A DNA stretch of 64,000 nt from Arcticibacter pallidicorallinus (GCF_003002875.1 NZ_PVTH01000014.1:1-64000), one strand, 5' to 3'. Shown: positions 35,454 through 45,101, counted from the stretch's first letter. Notes: generated from the sequence alone by a model not told the origin. Translations and numbers: made by a program.

Positions 35454-37133
35454 ATGGCTAACCAATCATATGATGCGATTGTAATCGGTTCTGGAATATC
35501 CGGCGGCTGGGCGGCAAAGGAATTAACCGAACGGGGTCTGAAGACACTGCTTCTGGAACGCGGAAGGAACATTGAGCACATCAAAGATTATCCGAGTACA
35601 AGTAAGGCTCCCTGGGAATTTGAGCACAGGGGCGGGCGGACTCAGGAGATGATTGAAAATTATCCCGTCCTAAAGCGCGATTATCCCTTAAATGAAGCAA
35701 ATCTTGACTTCTGGGTAAATGAAAAAGAAAGCCCTTACGTTGAAATAAAGCGTTTTGACTGGTACCGCGGGTATCAGGTAGGAGGAAGGTCTCTGACCTG
35801 GGGCAGGCAAAGCTATCGGTTCAGCGACTTTGACTTTGAGGCTAATGCTAAGGAAGGAATCGCCGTTGACTGGCCTATTCGCTACAAGGAAATAGCACCC
35901 TGGTATAGCTATGCCGAACGCTTTGCAGGAATTAACGGCAACGCCGACGGTTTAGCTCAATTACCAGATGGTGAATATTTACCGCCGATGGAGTTGAACT
36001 GTGTGGAAAAGGATGTGGCTGCCCGCATTAGGTCGCATTATAAAAATGCACGAGCCATGATCATTGGCAGAAGTGCTAATCTTACTGCTAAACACCATCA
36101 CCGAACGAATTGTCAGTATCAAAACAAGTGCTGGCTCGGCTGTCAGTTCGGGGGATATTTCAGCACTCAGTCTGCCACTCTTCCGGCAGCAATGGCTACT
36201 GGCAACCTAACGTTAAGGCCCTGGTCGATTGTTACACGCGTTCTTTATGATAAAGACACTAAAAAGGCTTCAGGCGTCGAAGTTCTCGATGCCGAAACCA
36301 ATCAGACCTATGAGTTTTCATCCAAAATTGTGTTTGTCTGCGCATCTACATTAAACTCAACATGGATCCTAATGAATTCTGCCACCGATATCTGGGATGG
36401 AGGCTTAGGCAGCAGCAGCGGAGAGCTTGGGCATAATTTGATGGATCATCATTTCAGATGCGGAGCCTCGGGTGTAGCGGAGGGCTACGATGATAAATAC
36501 TATTACGGCAGGCGTCCCAACGGTATTTATATACCAAGATTTCGAAATCTTTTCGGCGACAAACGTGACTACCTTCGAGGCTTTGGTTATCAGGGTAGTG
36601 CTAGTCGGGAGAACTGGGGAAGGGAAATTGCAGAATTTAATATAGGCGGAGAGTTCAAAGATGCTTTATGTGAACCTGGTCAGTGGAGAATAGGGATCGG
36701 TGCTTTTGGGGAGACTCTACCATACCATGAAAATATGATTTCGTTGGATAAGAAGGTGAAAGACAAATGGGGGCTGCCGGTACTTGCTATTGATTGTGAG
36801 ATCAAAGCGAATGAGCATGCCATGCGTAAGGATATGATGCTCGATGCAAAAGAGATGTTGGAGGTATCGGGTATGAAAGATGTTAATACGTATGATTCAG
36901 GTTATGCAATGGGCCAGGGTATTCATGAAATGGGTACTGCGCGTATGGGAAAAGATCGAAAAACTTCAGTCCTTAATCAATGGAATCAGGTCTGGGATGC
37001 TCCCAACGTCTTTGTTACAGACGGATCCTGTATGACATCGGCAAGCTGCGTAAATCCTTCATTGACGTATATGGCACTCACCGCCAGAGCAGTGGATTTT
37101 GCGGTTGGTGAGATGAAAAAACGAAATATTTAA
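35454..37133 (+). CDS. GMC-family FAD dehydrogenase (glycoside 3-dehydrogenase large subunit)
   Basis: The 559-residue flavoprotein has the N-terminal FAD-binding motif VIGSGISGGWAAKEL and the GMC C-terminal block with IHEMGTARMG, then a late CVNPSLTYMALTARA. A Cys-rich stretch, TNCQYQNKCWLGCQFGGYFS (about 219-238), could hold an iron-sulfur cluster, as in known glucose/glucoside 3-dehydrogenases. It has no signal peptide, so it is probably carried across the membrane with its Tat-type small subunit, whose gene follows by 4 bp. The expected reaction is oxidation of the C3 hydroxyl of glucosides, with electrons passed to the cytochrome encoded in the same cluster. Confidence 0.82.
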   Translation: MANQSYDAIVIGSGISGGWAAKELTERGLKTLLLERGRNIEHIKDYPSTSKAPWEFEHRGGRTQEMIENYPVLKRDYPLNEANLDFWVNEKESPYVEIKRFDWYRGYQVGGRSLTWGRQSYRFSDFDFEANAKEGIAVDWPIRYKEIAPWYSYAERFAGINGNADGLAQLPDGEYLPPMELNCVEKDVAARIRSHYKNARAMIIGRSANLTAKHHHRTNCQYQNKCWLGCQFGGYFSTQSATLPAAMATGNLTLRPWSIVTRVLYDKDTKKASGVEVLDAETNQTYEFSSKIVFVCASTLNSTWILMNSATDIWDGGLGSSSGELGHNLMDHHFRCGASGVAEGYDDKYYYGRRPNGIYIPRFRNLFGDKRDYLRGFGYQGSASRENWGREIAEFNIGGEFKDALCEPGQWRIGIGAFGETLPYHENMISLDKKVKDKWGLPVLAIDCEIKANEHAMRKDMMLDAKEMLEVSGMKDVNTYDSGYAMGQGIHEMGTARMGKDRKTSVLNQWNQVWDAPNVFVTDGSCMTSASCVNPSLTYMALTARAVDFAVGEMKKRNI

Positions 37134-37137
37134 TCAG

Positions 37138-37707
37138 ATGAACAGAAGAGAGGCTATTGCCAAAGTCGCCTGGATAATGGGCGGCGCCGTAATCGGTGCC
37201 GAGCTCTTTTTGAGCACCGGTTGTAGCTCGTCACAAAATAGCAATGATGGTCTTTTTAATGCGGACCAGGTCAGACTGCTCGAAGAGATTGCGGAAACAA
37301 TTCTTCCGGAAACAACCACGCCCGGAGCCCGTGCTGCGGGGGTAGGGGCGTTTATAGCCTTAATGGTGAAAGACTGTTATGCAAGGGAAGATCAGGCGGT
37401 ATTTACAAAAGGCCTGTCAACCTTGGAGAATAAATTTAAGGAACAATATGGACAATCCTTCATGAGCAGCGATCAGGCAAAGCGTACCAACTTTTTGACC
37501 GCACTCGATAGAGAGCAAAAGGAGTTCTCCCGTGTAAAGAAACCCGATGAGCCCAATCATTATTTTAGTATGATGAAACAACTAACCTTACTCGGCTTTT
37601 TCACATCTGAAGTGGGGGCCACCCAGGCACTACGATATCTCCCTGTTCCTGGAAAATTCGATGGATGTATTCCTTACAAGAAAGGTGACAGAGCATGGGC
37701 ACTATGA
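37138..37707 (+). CDS. Gluconate 2-dehydrogenase subunit 3-type small subunit
   Basis: The 189-residue protein starts MNRREAIAKVAWIMGG, with a twin-arginine-like RR, and has a possible lipobox STGC (about 26-29). The mature part contains LLEEIAETILPETTTPGARAA, the gluconate 2-dehydrogenase subunit 3 signature. It should act as the exported chaperone subunit of the GMC dehydrogenase. It overlaps the next gene by 13 bp. Confidence 0.85.
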   Translation: MNRREAIAKVAWIMGGAVIGAELFLSTGCSSSQNSNDGLFNADQVRLLEEIAETILPETTTPGARAAGVGAFIALMVKDCYAREDQAVFTKGLSTLENKFKEQYGQSFMSSDQAKRTNFLTALDREQKEFSRVKKPDEPNHYFSMMKQLTLLGFFTSEVGATQALRYLPVPGKFDGCIPYKKGDRAWAL

Positions 37708-38873
37708 AGTTACGTTTAGGAATGATCGGTGGAGGTCAGGGCGCTTTTATCGGTGCGGTTCACCGGATCGCGGCAAGGATGGATGATGAGTATACGCTGG
37801 TATGCGGCGCTTTCAGTAGTGATGCCGAGAAATCGAAGGAAATGGGTTTGATACTTCAGCTTGACGCCGCTCGTGTCTATGAAACCTATCATCAGCTTCT
37901 CGAAAGTGAGAGTCGGCTTCCGCCAAACGAGAGGGTGCAGGTTATCAGTATCGTAACACCCAACCATCTTCACTTTGAACCTGCAAAGCTTGCACTGGAA
38001 AATGGATTTCATGTTATCCTGGATAAACCTGCCACCTTTTCGTTGTTTGAGGCGGTTCGTTTAAAAGAGATATGTCGAGAATCAGGCAAATTATTGTGCC
38101 TGACTCATACCTATACCGGATATCCAATGGTCAAAGAAGCCAGACAAATTGTGGCGGGGGGCAAGTTAGGGGAAATCAGGAAGATCTATGCTGAATATCC
38201 ACAAGGTTGGTTAAGCCGCTTTGAAGAAGGCTCAGGTAATAACAAACAGGCCGCCTGGAGAACAGACCCCTCCAGGAGCGGTATAGCAGGTGCTATGGGA
38301 GATATTGGCACGCATGCGTTTAATCTGGTCGAGTATGTGAGCGGACTACAGGTGACAAAGCTATGTGCAGACATTAATACTGTTGTTAAGGGGCGAAAAC
38401 TGGACGACGATGGAGCAGTTCTCCTGAAATTTTCCAATGGTTCCAGTGGTGTGTTGATTGCATCACAGATCGTTACCGGGGAGGAAAATAACGTTAAGAT
38501 ACGTGTTTACGGAGAGCAGGGCGGCCTAGAATGGCAGCAGTCTGATGCCAATACACTTAAACTGATGATGATAGACGAACCCGTCCAAATACTACGCACA
38601 GGTAGTGCTTATTTAAGTTCGTATGCCTCCCATAATACACGCACACCTGCGGGGCACCCAGAGGGATATCTAGAAGCTTTCGCTAATTTATACCGGAACT
38701 TTGCACAAACGATAAAGGCACTTCTAGCCAATGAAGAACCTTCACCGGAACATCTCGACTTCCCCGGTGTTGATGAAGGAGTGCGAGGAATGGCATTTAT
38801 CGAAAGTGTTATCCGCTCGGGACAATCAGACGTAAAGTGGTCAGAATTTAGCTTGAAGTATGAAGACAATTAA
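37695..38873 (+). CDS. Gfo/Idh/MocA-family oxidoreductase
   Basis: The 392-residue cytoplasmic protein starts LRLGMIGGGQGAFIG, an NAD(P)-binding Rossmann motif. It has the catalytic-type VILDKPATFSL (EKP-like) and the C-terminal beta-sheet domain with WRTDPSRSG, GDIGTHAFNL. Such enzymes oxidise or reduce sugar C3 or other hydroxyls. In this cluster it could reduce or interconvert 3-keto sugars. The first ATG overlaps the previous gene by 13 bp and the next gene overlaps by 14 bp, so translation is coupled. A second ATG at 37704 is a possible start. Confidence 0.85.
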   Translation: MGTMKLRLGMIGGGQGAFIGAVHRIAARMDDEYTLVCGAFSSDAEKSKEMGLILQLDAARVYETYHQLLESESRLPPNERVQVISIVTPNHLHFEPAKLALENGFHVILDKPATFSLFEAVRLKEICRESGKLLCLTHTYTGYPMVKEARQIVAGGKLGEIRKIYAEYPQGWLSRFEEGSGNNKQAAWRTDPSRSGIAGAMGDIGTHAFNLVEYVSGLQVTKLCADINTVVKGRKLDDDGAVLLKFSNGSSGVLIASQIVTGEENNVKIRVYGEQGGLEWQQSDANTLKLMMIDEPVQILRTGSAYLSSYASHNTRTPAGHPEGYLEAFANLYRNFAQTIKALLANEEPSPEHLDFPGVDEGVRGMAFIESVIRSGQSDVKWSEFSLKYEDN

Positions 38874-39915
38874 AGGACCAGCTGTGTTTATCGCACAGTT
38901 TATTGGATCGGAAGCCCCGTTTAATAGTTTGAGCGCTATATGCAAATGGGCCAGAGGCCTGGGATTTGAAGGGATACAGATCCCCACTACAGATAGTCGC
39001 TTTATTGATCTGAGAAAGGCTGCTGAAAGCCAGACTTATGCGGATGAAATTCGAGGCATTGTCGAAGAAGAAGGTCTTAAAATAACTGAACTTTCCACAC
39101 ACTTGCAAGGTCAGCTAATTGCTGTTAATCCGGTTTATGATCCTTTATTTGATGGTTTTGCACCGGAGAAATATCGAAATAATCCAGCCTTGCGAACAGA
39201 ATGGGCAGTCCAACAACTCATGTTTGCTGCACGTGCTTCAGCTAATCTGGGACTAAACGCACATGCAACATTTAGCGGTGCCTTACTTTGGCCGATGGTA
39301 TATCCCTGGCCTCAGAGGCCAGCAGGATTAGTAGAAGAAGGATTTACGGAACTGGCACGCCGCTGGTTGCCGATCTTGAATGCCTTTGATGAGCAGGGTG
39401 TGAATGTCTGTTATGAAATACATCCCGGAGAAGACCTGCATGACGGTATTAGCTATGAAATGTTTTTAGAGAAAGTAGGTAACCATCCAAGAGCCTGTCT
39501 CCTTTACGATCCTTCGCATTTTGTTCTGCAGTGTCTGGATTACCTTTCGTACATCGATCATTATCATGAGCGGATCAAGGCGTTTCACGTTAAGGATGCT
39601 GAGTTTAATCCCACAGGAAAACAAGGTGTGTACGGGGGATATCAGTCCTGGATTGATCGCGCCGGGCGTTTCCGCTCTCCGGGAGATGGTCAGGTTGACT
39701 TTAAAGCGATTTTTAGTAGGCTAAGTGCTTATGATTTTGATGGCTGGGCGGTAATGGAGTGGGAGTGTGCGCTGAAAAATTCAGCTGATGGAGCAAGAGA
39801 AGGCGCTAAGTTTATAAGTGACCATATTATTCGCGTAACGGAAAAAGCTTTTGATGATTTTGCGGGCACCGGTATGGACGCGAAGCTAAATAGGCGTATT
39901 TTAGGGCTGCCTTAA
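38860..39915 (+). CDS. Sugar isomerase/epimerase, xylose isomerase-like TIM barrel
   Basis: The 351-residue protein shows the AP-endonuclease-2/xylose-isomerase-like barrel. Metal ligands are suggested by the Glu of CYEIHPGED, the Asp/His of LLYDPSHFVLQ, the His of AFHVKDAEF and the final VMEWECAL. It has no signal peptide, so it is cytoplasmic. It overlaps the Gfo/Idh gene by 14 bp. Homologues in 3-keto-glycoside clusters act as isomerases, epimerases or lyases on keto sugars; which of these applies here cannot be read from sequence. Confidence 0.8.
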   Translation: MKTIKGPAVFIAQFIGSEAPFNSLSAICKWARGLGFEGIQIPTTDSRFIDLRKAAESQTYADEIRGIVEEEGLKITELSTHLQGQLIAVNPVYDPLFDGFAPEKYRNNPALRTEWAVQQLMFAARASANLGLNAHATFSGALLWPMVYPWPQRPAGLVEEGFTELARRWLPILNAFDEQGVNVCYEIHPGEDLHDGISYEMFLEKVGNHPRACLLYDPSHFVLQCLDYLSYIDHYHERIKAFHVKDAEFNPTGKQGVYGGYQSWIDRAGRFRSPGDGQVDFKAIFSRLSAYDFDGWAVMEWECALKNSADGAREGAKFISDHIIRVTEKAFDDFAGTGMDAKLNRRILGLP

Positions 39916-39924
39916 TATATTTGA

Positions 39925-40368
39925 ATGAAAAAACTAATCTTTTTACTGGCTGTTGCAATGACAACTGCTTGTGGTAATCAATCCGAAAAAGGAAATAGCA
40001 GAGACTCTGTGAGTGCAGGCGATATGGCTGCTGCAACCCGGCAATCTGAAGTTGACACAAACGTAAATGACATTGGTACCAACCGAAGCGCCGGATCTCC
40101 GCCATCCGGTTCATTTGAGAAAGGTGCGCAACTGATTTCGTCATCAGACTGCCTTAGCTGTCATAAGGAAAAGATTAAAATCATCGGTCCTGCCTATGAA
40201 GAGGTGGCAGAGAAATATGAAGCCACAGACAAAAATATCGACATGCTTGCCAGCAAAATTATTGATGGTGGCAGCGGCGCCTGGGGCGATATTCCTATGA
40301 CCCCACATCCTTCGATATCCAGATCCGACGCAAAAGAAATGGTTCGCTATATACTTTCATTAAAATAG
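39925..40368 (+). CDS. Lipoprotein c-type cytochrome
   Basis: The 147-residue protein has a signal peptide with lipobox (about residues 12-16, TTAC) and one haem c site, CLSCHKE (about 76), followed by IPMTPHPSI, which supplies the likely Met ligand. The stretch before the haem is Ser/Asn-rich, a flexible linker. Its place between the dehydrogenase and hydrolase genes suggests that it accepts electrons from the GMC flavoprotein in the periplasm. It begins 9 bp after the preceding stop. Confidence 0.85.
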   Translation: MKKLIFLLAVAMTTACGNQSEKGNSRDSVSAGDMAAATRQSEVDTNVNDIGTNRSAGSPPSGSFEKGAQLISSSDCLSCHKEKIKIIGPAYEEVAEKYEATDKNIDMLASKIIDGGSGAWGDIPMTPHPSISRSDAKEMVRYILSLK

Positions 40369-40370
40369 AT

Positions 40371-41075
40371 ATGAACGCTCTCTCATTTTCTACTTTGTCT
40401 CTTATGGTCATCCTTGGATGTTCAAATCCCGAGTCCTCGCGTCAAGCCGAGGAGCCCTGGCGGGTGCTTTTCGACGGCAAGTCGCTGAATGGATGGCACT
40501 CCTACGGGAAGCCCAAGGCCGGAACCGCATGGGTTGTGGATGACGGCGTCTTACATTTTGATGCTTCTGCCAGGAAGGAGGGCGCTTCAGGCGGCGACCT
40601 TCTTACCGATCAGGAATATGAGAATTTTCACTTACAGCTCGAATGGAAGATCTCCGTTAACGGAAACAGTGGAGTTATTTTTTATGTAAAAGAGGATGCT
40701 GCCAAATATCCCGAAACATACAATACTGGTTTGGAGATGCAGATCCTGGATAACGATGGCCATCCGGATGGGAAGATTCACAAGCACAGGGCGGGAGACC
40801 TATATGATTTGATCCCGTGCTCTAAAGAAACCGTCAATTCTCCGGGCAACTGGAATAGGGTAGATATTATTAGCGATAAGGGGCATCTTGAGTTCCATCT
40901 GAATGGAACCAAGGTCGTCGAAACCACCCTTTGGAATGCCGATTGGAAAGACCTTATTTCCAAGAGCAAGTTTGCCTCCATGCCGGGATTCTCTACTTAT
41001 AAAAAGGGAAGGATTGCCTTGCAGGACCATGGCGATGAAGTGTGGTACCGCAATATCCGGATCAGAAAGCTTTAA
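40371..41075 (+). CDS. DUF1080 lipoprotein (3-keto-glycoside hydrolase family)
   Basis: The 234-residue protein has a signal peptide with lipobox ILGC (about 14-17) and one DUF1080 domain: WRVLFDGKSLNGWHSYG, NSGVIFYV, TGLEMQILDNDGHPDG and VWYRNIRIRKL. The family is a concanavalin-like fold. Some members cleave 3-keto-glycosides formed by glucoside 3-dehydrogenases. That fits the cluster: first oxidation, then hydrolysis in the periplasm. The gene starts 2 bp after the cytochrome gene. Confidence 0.86.
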   Translation: MNALSFSTLSLMVILGCSNPESSRQAEEPWRVLFDGKSLNGWHSYGKPKAGTAWVVDDGVLHFDASARKEGASGGDLLTDQEYENFHLQLEWKISVNGNSGVIFYVKEDAAKYPETYNTGLEMQILDNDGHPDGKIHKHRAGDLYDLIPCSKETVNSPGNWNRVDIISDKGHLEFHLNGTKVVETTLWNADWKDLISKSKFASMPGFSTYKKGRIALQDHGDEVWYRNIRIRKL

Positions 41076-41090
41076 CAATCAACCCATTCT

Positions 41091-42317
41091 ATGATACTAA
41101 CCAATCGAATTAAGCTCTCAATAATGATGTTCCTGGAGTTTTTTATCTGGGGAGGATGGTTTGTCACGCTAGGTACGTTTCTGGTTAAAAATTTAAGCGC
41201 CTCCGGAACACAGATAAGCATGGCGTACCTGACACAGTCTATCGGCGCCATCATCGCACCATTCATCATAGGACTCATTGCTGACCGCTACTTTTCTGCA
41301 CAAAAGATCCTGGGGGTGTTGCATCTCGCGGGAAGTGTGATCTTATGGTTTGCCTCCCAGACTTCTACGTTTGATGGCTTTTTCCCTCTTATCGTAGTTT
41401 ACATGATCTTATATATGCCAACACTGGCGTTGGTGAATTCGGTGTCTTTCCGGCAGATGAAAAATCCCGCACTCGAGTTCCCTCCTGTGCGTGTTCTTGG
41501 AACGGTGGGATGGATTGTCGCAGGGCTTACAATAGGTTACTTTGGATGGGAGCAAACAAGTCAGTTGTCGCTTACATTCAAGATGGCTGCTGCAGCATCG
41601 GCATTACTGGGGCTGCTCAGTTTTTCCCTGCCCCCTGCTCCGCCAACGCAACGCAACGCCAACGTAAGTATTAAAGAGATGTTGGGACTGGACGCCCTTA
41701 AACTGCTGAACAATAAGTCATATCTCCTGTTCTTTCTGTCCTCAATCGCGATCTGCATCCCTCTGGCCTTTTATTACAACTTCACCAACCTCTTTCTAAA
41801 CGAAGCAGGGATGAAGTCGGCCGCGGCTGTACAATCCCTGGGACAAGTTTCCGAAGCTCTGTTTATGTTACTGATACCCGTCTTCTTTCTACGGCTTGGA
41901 GTAAAGAAGATGCTTGCAATTGGTATGTTGGCCTGGGTGTTGCGTTACATCTTTTTTTCCTTCGGAAACGTGGACCAAAATCACTGGATGCTGATTGTCG
42001 GCATCGTCTTGCATGGCGTATGTTATGATTTTTTCTTCGTTACTGGTCAGATCTATACCGATTCCCATGCTGGTGAACGGTTTAAAAGCGCCGCTCAGGG
42101 AATGATCACGTTGGCGACGTACGGAGTGGGTATGATGATAGGTTCGCTGATATCAGGACCGATAGTAGACGCTTACGCAACGTCATCAGGTCATAACTGG
42201 GCGATGATCTGGATGATTCCAGCATCTGTATCAGCGCTGGTGCTACTCTTATTTATAGCCTTCTTTAAAGATAAAAAGATTCCTGCAAAGGCAACCGAAA
42301 ACAGCAAGCTAACATGA
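41091..42317 (+). CDS. MFS permease, nucleoside:H+ symporter (NupG-like) family
   Basis: The 408-residue protein has 12 predicted hydrophobic helices. FLEFFIWGGWFVTLGTFL at the start and QSIGAIIAPFIIGLIADRYF next are typical of the NHS branch of MFS, and it keeps PPVRVLGTVGWI in the middle. Members in sugar clusters probably import sugars rather than nucleosides. Here it would bring the keto sugar or free sugar into the cell. It overlaps the next gene by 4 bp (ATGA). Confidence 0.82.
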   Translation: MILTNRIKLSIMMFLEFFIWGGWFVTLGTFLVKNLSASGTQISMAYLTQSIGAIIAPFIIGLIADRYFSAQKILGVLHLAGSVILWFASQTSTFDGFFPLIVVYMILYMPTLALVNSVSFRQMKNPALEFPPVRVLGTVGWIVAGLTIGYFGWEQTSQLSLTFKMAAAASALLGLLSFSLPPAPPTQRNANVSIKEMLGLDALKLLNNKSYLLFFLSSIAICIPLAFYYNFTNLFLNEAGMKSAAAVQSLGQVSEALFMLLIPVFFLRLGVKKMLAIGMLAWVLRYIFFSFGNVDQNHWMLIVGIVLHGVCYDFFFVTGQIYTDSHAGERFKSAAQGMITLATYGVGMMIGSLISGPIVDAYATSSGHNWAMIWMIPASVSALVLLLFIAFFKDKKIPAKATENSKLT

Positions 42318-43195
42318 AAGACAGAAGATCTGCAATAAAAACAATCTTAGCGGGCGCTGCCACATTATCAACCTTGTCTATGGCAAAAAGTACATCCGCA
42401 GCGGTAGCTTCTGCACTGCAGGGCGCTCAACTTAAGGGAAATATTAATCATTCTGTATGTCGGTGGTGCTTCAATAATCTGAGTTTAGAAGACCTGTGTA
42501 AGGTTTCTAAAGAGTTGGGCCTCAAAGCTATTGATCTTGTTGGGCCAAAGGACTGGGCGACACTGAAAAAGTACGGTCTGGATTCTTCCATGTGCAATGG
42601 AGCAGAGATCAGTCTAACCGAAGGTTGGAATACAATTAGCCACCATCAAACGCTGATTCGGAATTATACCGAGATGATTCCTCTTGTAGCTAAGGCAGGC
42701 TATAAAAATCTGATATGTTTTAGTGGAAATCGTCGCGGTATGGATGATGAAACCGGACTTAAGAATTGTGCAACCGGACTTAAAAGCATCCTTCCTCTCG
42801 CCGAAAAGCATGGGGTGGTTTTAGTCATGGAATTGCTGAATAGCAAAGTGGACCACAAAGACTACCAATGCGATCATACGGCTTGGGGTGCAGCACTAGC
42901 TAAAGCTCTTGGTTCTGACAATTTTAAGCTTCTATACGACATCTATCACATGCAGGTAAATGAAGGAAACGTCATACAGAATATCCGCGAATATCATGAG
43001 TATATTGCTCATTATCATACGGCTGGAGTGCCTGGGAGACACGAAATAGATGAAACACAAGAGCTTTACTACCCCGCTATCATCAAAGCCATAAAAGACA
43101 CCGGTTTTAAAGGCTACATCGCTCAGGAATTTATGCCTGCGCAAAAAGACAAAGTAGAATCCTTAAGAAAAGCCATTCAAATTTGTGATATATAA
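42314..43195 (+). CDS. Hydroxypyruvate isomerase-like TIM barrel with Tat-type signal
   Basis: The 293-residue protein begins MKDRRSAIKTILAGAATLST, a twin-arginine-like leader ending near 32. The mature part is a xylose-isomerase-like barrel with NHSVCRWCFNNLSLEDLC, VVLVMELLNSKVDH, LLYDIYHMQVNEGN and HYHTAGVPGRHEID, as in hydroxypyruvate isomerase (Hyi) relatives. The exported location separates it from the cytoplasmic barrel encoded at 38860. It overlaps both neighbours by 4 bp and 1 bp. Keto-sugar isomerisation in the periplasm is inferred. Confidence 0.82.
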   Translation: MKDRRSAIKTILAGAATLSTLSMAKSTSAAVASALQGAQLKGNINHSVCRWCFNNLSLEDLCKVSKELGLKAIDLVGPKDWATLKKYGLDSSMCNGAEISLTEGWNTISHHQTLIRNYTEMIPLVAKAGYKNLICFSGNRRGMDDETGLKNCATGLKSILPLAEKHGVVLVMELLNSKVDHKDYQCDHTAWGAALAKALGSDNFKLLYDIYHMQVNEGNVIQNIREYHEYIAHYHTAGVPGRHEIDETQELYYPAIIKAIKDTGFKGYIAQEFMPAQKDKVESLRKAIQICDI

Positions 43196-44085
43196 TGATT
43201 AACAGAAGATCTTTCATTCAGCAAGCTGTTCTAATGGCAGCTGGTGCAGCTATCCTTCCTCAGGTATCATGTGCAGGCTCAGCGCCTGAAAAGCGGCTTG
43301 GCCTTCAATTATACACACTGAGAAATGAGATTTCTAAGGACGTTGTCAAAGTATTGGAACGGGTAGCAGCTTCCGGTTATCAGGAAGTGGAAGTCTTTGG
43401 ATACAGTCCCTCGACACATTTCTGGGGCTTCAGCCCGAGTGCTTTCGCAGAGATCCTGGATTCCAACAATCTTAAGGCAATAAGCGGACATTATGATTTT
43501 GATGAGTATTTGGGTCCTGAGACGAAAATGCAACGCTTTGATGCCTACCTCAATGCCGCTTCAGTACTGAAACACCGCTATCTTACCATTCCCTATTTAA
43601 ATGAAAAGCTACGCAGCTCTGCTGATGATTACAAAAGGTTGGCTGAGAAATTCAATCGGGCAGGCGAAAAATGTCTGAAGAGCGGACTGCAGCTCGCATA
43701 TCATAATCATGACTTTGAATTTCAGCAGTTTGGAAATACGACAGGCTATGATATCCTTCTAGCAGAGACAGACCCCAAGTTTGTCAAATTTGAACTTGAT
43801 CTATACTGGGTAGTCCGGGCGGGAAGGGATCCAATAGACCTATTTAGCAAGAACAAGGGACGTTTTGAATTGTGGCATGTGAAAGATATGGACAAGCAGA
43901 ACCCAGCACTTAATACAGAAGTAGGATCCGGCTCAATTGATTTCGCCAAAATTTTCGCATCCGCCCGACTTTCAGGCGTTAAGAACGTCATCATTGAACA
44001 GGAGAATTTTTCTATAGATCCTTTCGAAAGTATCTCGAAGAGCGCTAACTTTACAAGATCCAATCTGTTGCCAAAAATGCGTTGA
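43195..44085 (+). CDS. Exported sugar isomerase/epimerase TIM barrel
   Basis: The 296-residue protein has a short leader, MINRRSFIQQAVLMAAGAAI (RR motif, lipobox-like VSC about 25). The barrel carries LGLQLYTLRNEISKDV, LQLAYHNHDFEF, VKFELDLYWVVRAG, LWHVKDMD and NVIIEQENFS. The pattern is that of periplasmic TIM-barrel proteins found with glucoside 3-dehydrogenases. Its ATG overlaps the previous stop (TAATG). It is the last gene of the cluster and converges on the AraC gene with 5 bp between. Confidence 0.82.
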   Translation: MINRRSFIQQAVLMAAGAAILPQVSCAGSAPEKRLGLQLYTLRNEISKDVVKVLERVAASGYQEVEVFGYSPSTHFWGFSPSAFAEILDSNNLKAISGHYDFDEYLGPETKMQRFDAYLNAASVLKHRYLTIPYLNEKLRSSADDYKRLAEKFNRAGEKCLKSGLQLAYHNHDFEFQQFGNTTGYDILLAETDPKFVKFELDLYWVVRAGRDPIDLFSKNKGRFELWHVKDMDKQNPALNTEVGSGSIDFAKIFASARLSGVKNVIIEQENFSIDPFESISKSANFTRSNLLPKMR

Positions 44086-44090
44086 TCTTT

Positions 44091-44960
44091 TTAGTCGCCC
44101 ACAACATCTCTCCGGTAATTCAGAGGGCTTTTTCCTGTGATGTTTTTGAAATGAGAATGAAAGCTGGTGAAATTGGAGTAGCCGCTTTCGTAACATATTT
44201 CTTTTACGCTCATTTTATTTTCCAGCAGCAATTTGCAGGCATAGCCTATCCTGATTTCATTAATGAACCCAGAGTACGTCTTCCTCGTACGGGATTTAAA
44301 GTATTTGCAGAAGGACGTGGGGTTAATTCCCGCGATAGCGGCAACGGTATCTAACTGGATTTTCTGCCTGAAGTTGACAATGGAGTAATTATAAATATCC
44401 TGTATTCGATCTCTCCCCGATGACGAAATGCTATGCTTGAATCCAAAAGAGGCGAGAGCTTCCGTGCTTCTCGTTTCAGCAATGTGTAACAGGATCTGCA
44501 TCAGAAGAATAATTTTGGACGGGCCTTCCGCTTTCACAATCTCTTTAATCAGTGAAATCGCTGGGTTTCTTTGTAGGCCGCTCAGATGAAGTCCCAGTTC
44601 TGATCGCGAGATTAGCTCTTTAAGCGGCCTGTTTTCTGGTAGCTCTAAAAAAGACTTTCCCCAGAAGTCGTCATTGAAGTGGATGACATATACCTCAGCC
44701 GCCAGCTCCTTTTTTGAGTCAAAGTAAGAGTCATCAAACCGGAAGTGATGCGGTAAATTAGATCCTATAAGTACTATATCGCCTGAATGAAATGGTTTGA
44801 TCCTGTCGCCGACGAACTGCGTTCCTGACCCACTCTTGAAGTATACCAATTCAATTTCATGATGGTAATGCCATTTATTATTGATATCCGGACTTACATC
44901 TTTCCGCGCGCTGAAAGAGTGAGAAATGTTCTTGGATACTTTTAATAGTCTGGCTTTCAT
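44091..44960 (-). CDS. AraC-family transcription regulator
   Basis: The 289-residue protein has an N-terminal cupin sensor domain (WHYHHEIELVYFKSGSG, FHSGDIVLIGSNLPHHFR) and a C-terminal double helix-turn-helix (IAGINPTSFCKYFKSRTRKT, ICYESGYSNFTSFHSHFKNI). The cupin probably binds a sugar or sugar acid. It is divergent from the UxaA-type gene, with 141 bp between the start codons, so it likely controls that operon. An effect on the converging glycoside cluster is possible but not indicated. Confidence 0.88.
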   Translation of the reverse strand: MKARLLKVSKNISHSFSARKDVSPDINNKWHYHHEIELVYFKSGSGTQFVGDRIKPFHSGDIVLIGSNLPHHFRFDDSYFDSKKELAAEVYVIHFNDDFWGKSFLELPENRPLKELISRSELGLHLSGLQRNPAISLIKEIVKAEGPSKIILLMQILLHIAETRSTEALASFGFKHSISSSGRDRIQDIYNYSIVNFRQKIQLDTVAAIAGINPTSFCKYFKSRTRKTYSGFINEIRIGYACKLLLENKMSVKEICYESGYSNFTSFHSHFKNITGKSPLNYRRDVVGD

Positions 44961-45101
44961 TTCTGAGCTAATTAAGCTAATATATGCAAAATTGTCTCCA
45001 AGCCTGCTTATATTGGATAATATCGTTTAATAATATGACAAAAACGGAGAATCATATACACTGCACTTATTCTTAATTTGTGGAACCCAATTAAGGAGGT
45101 A

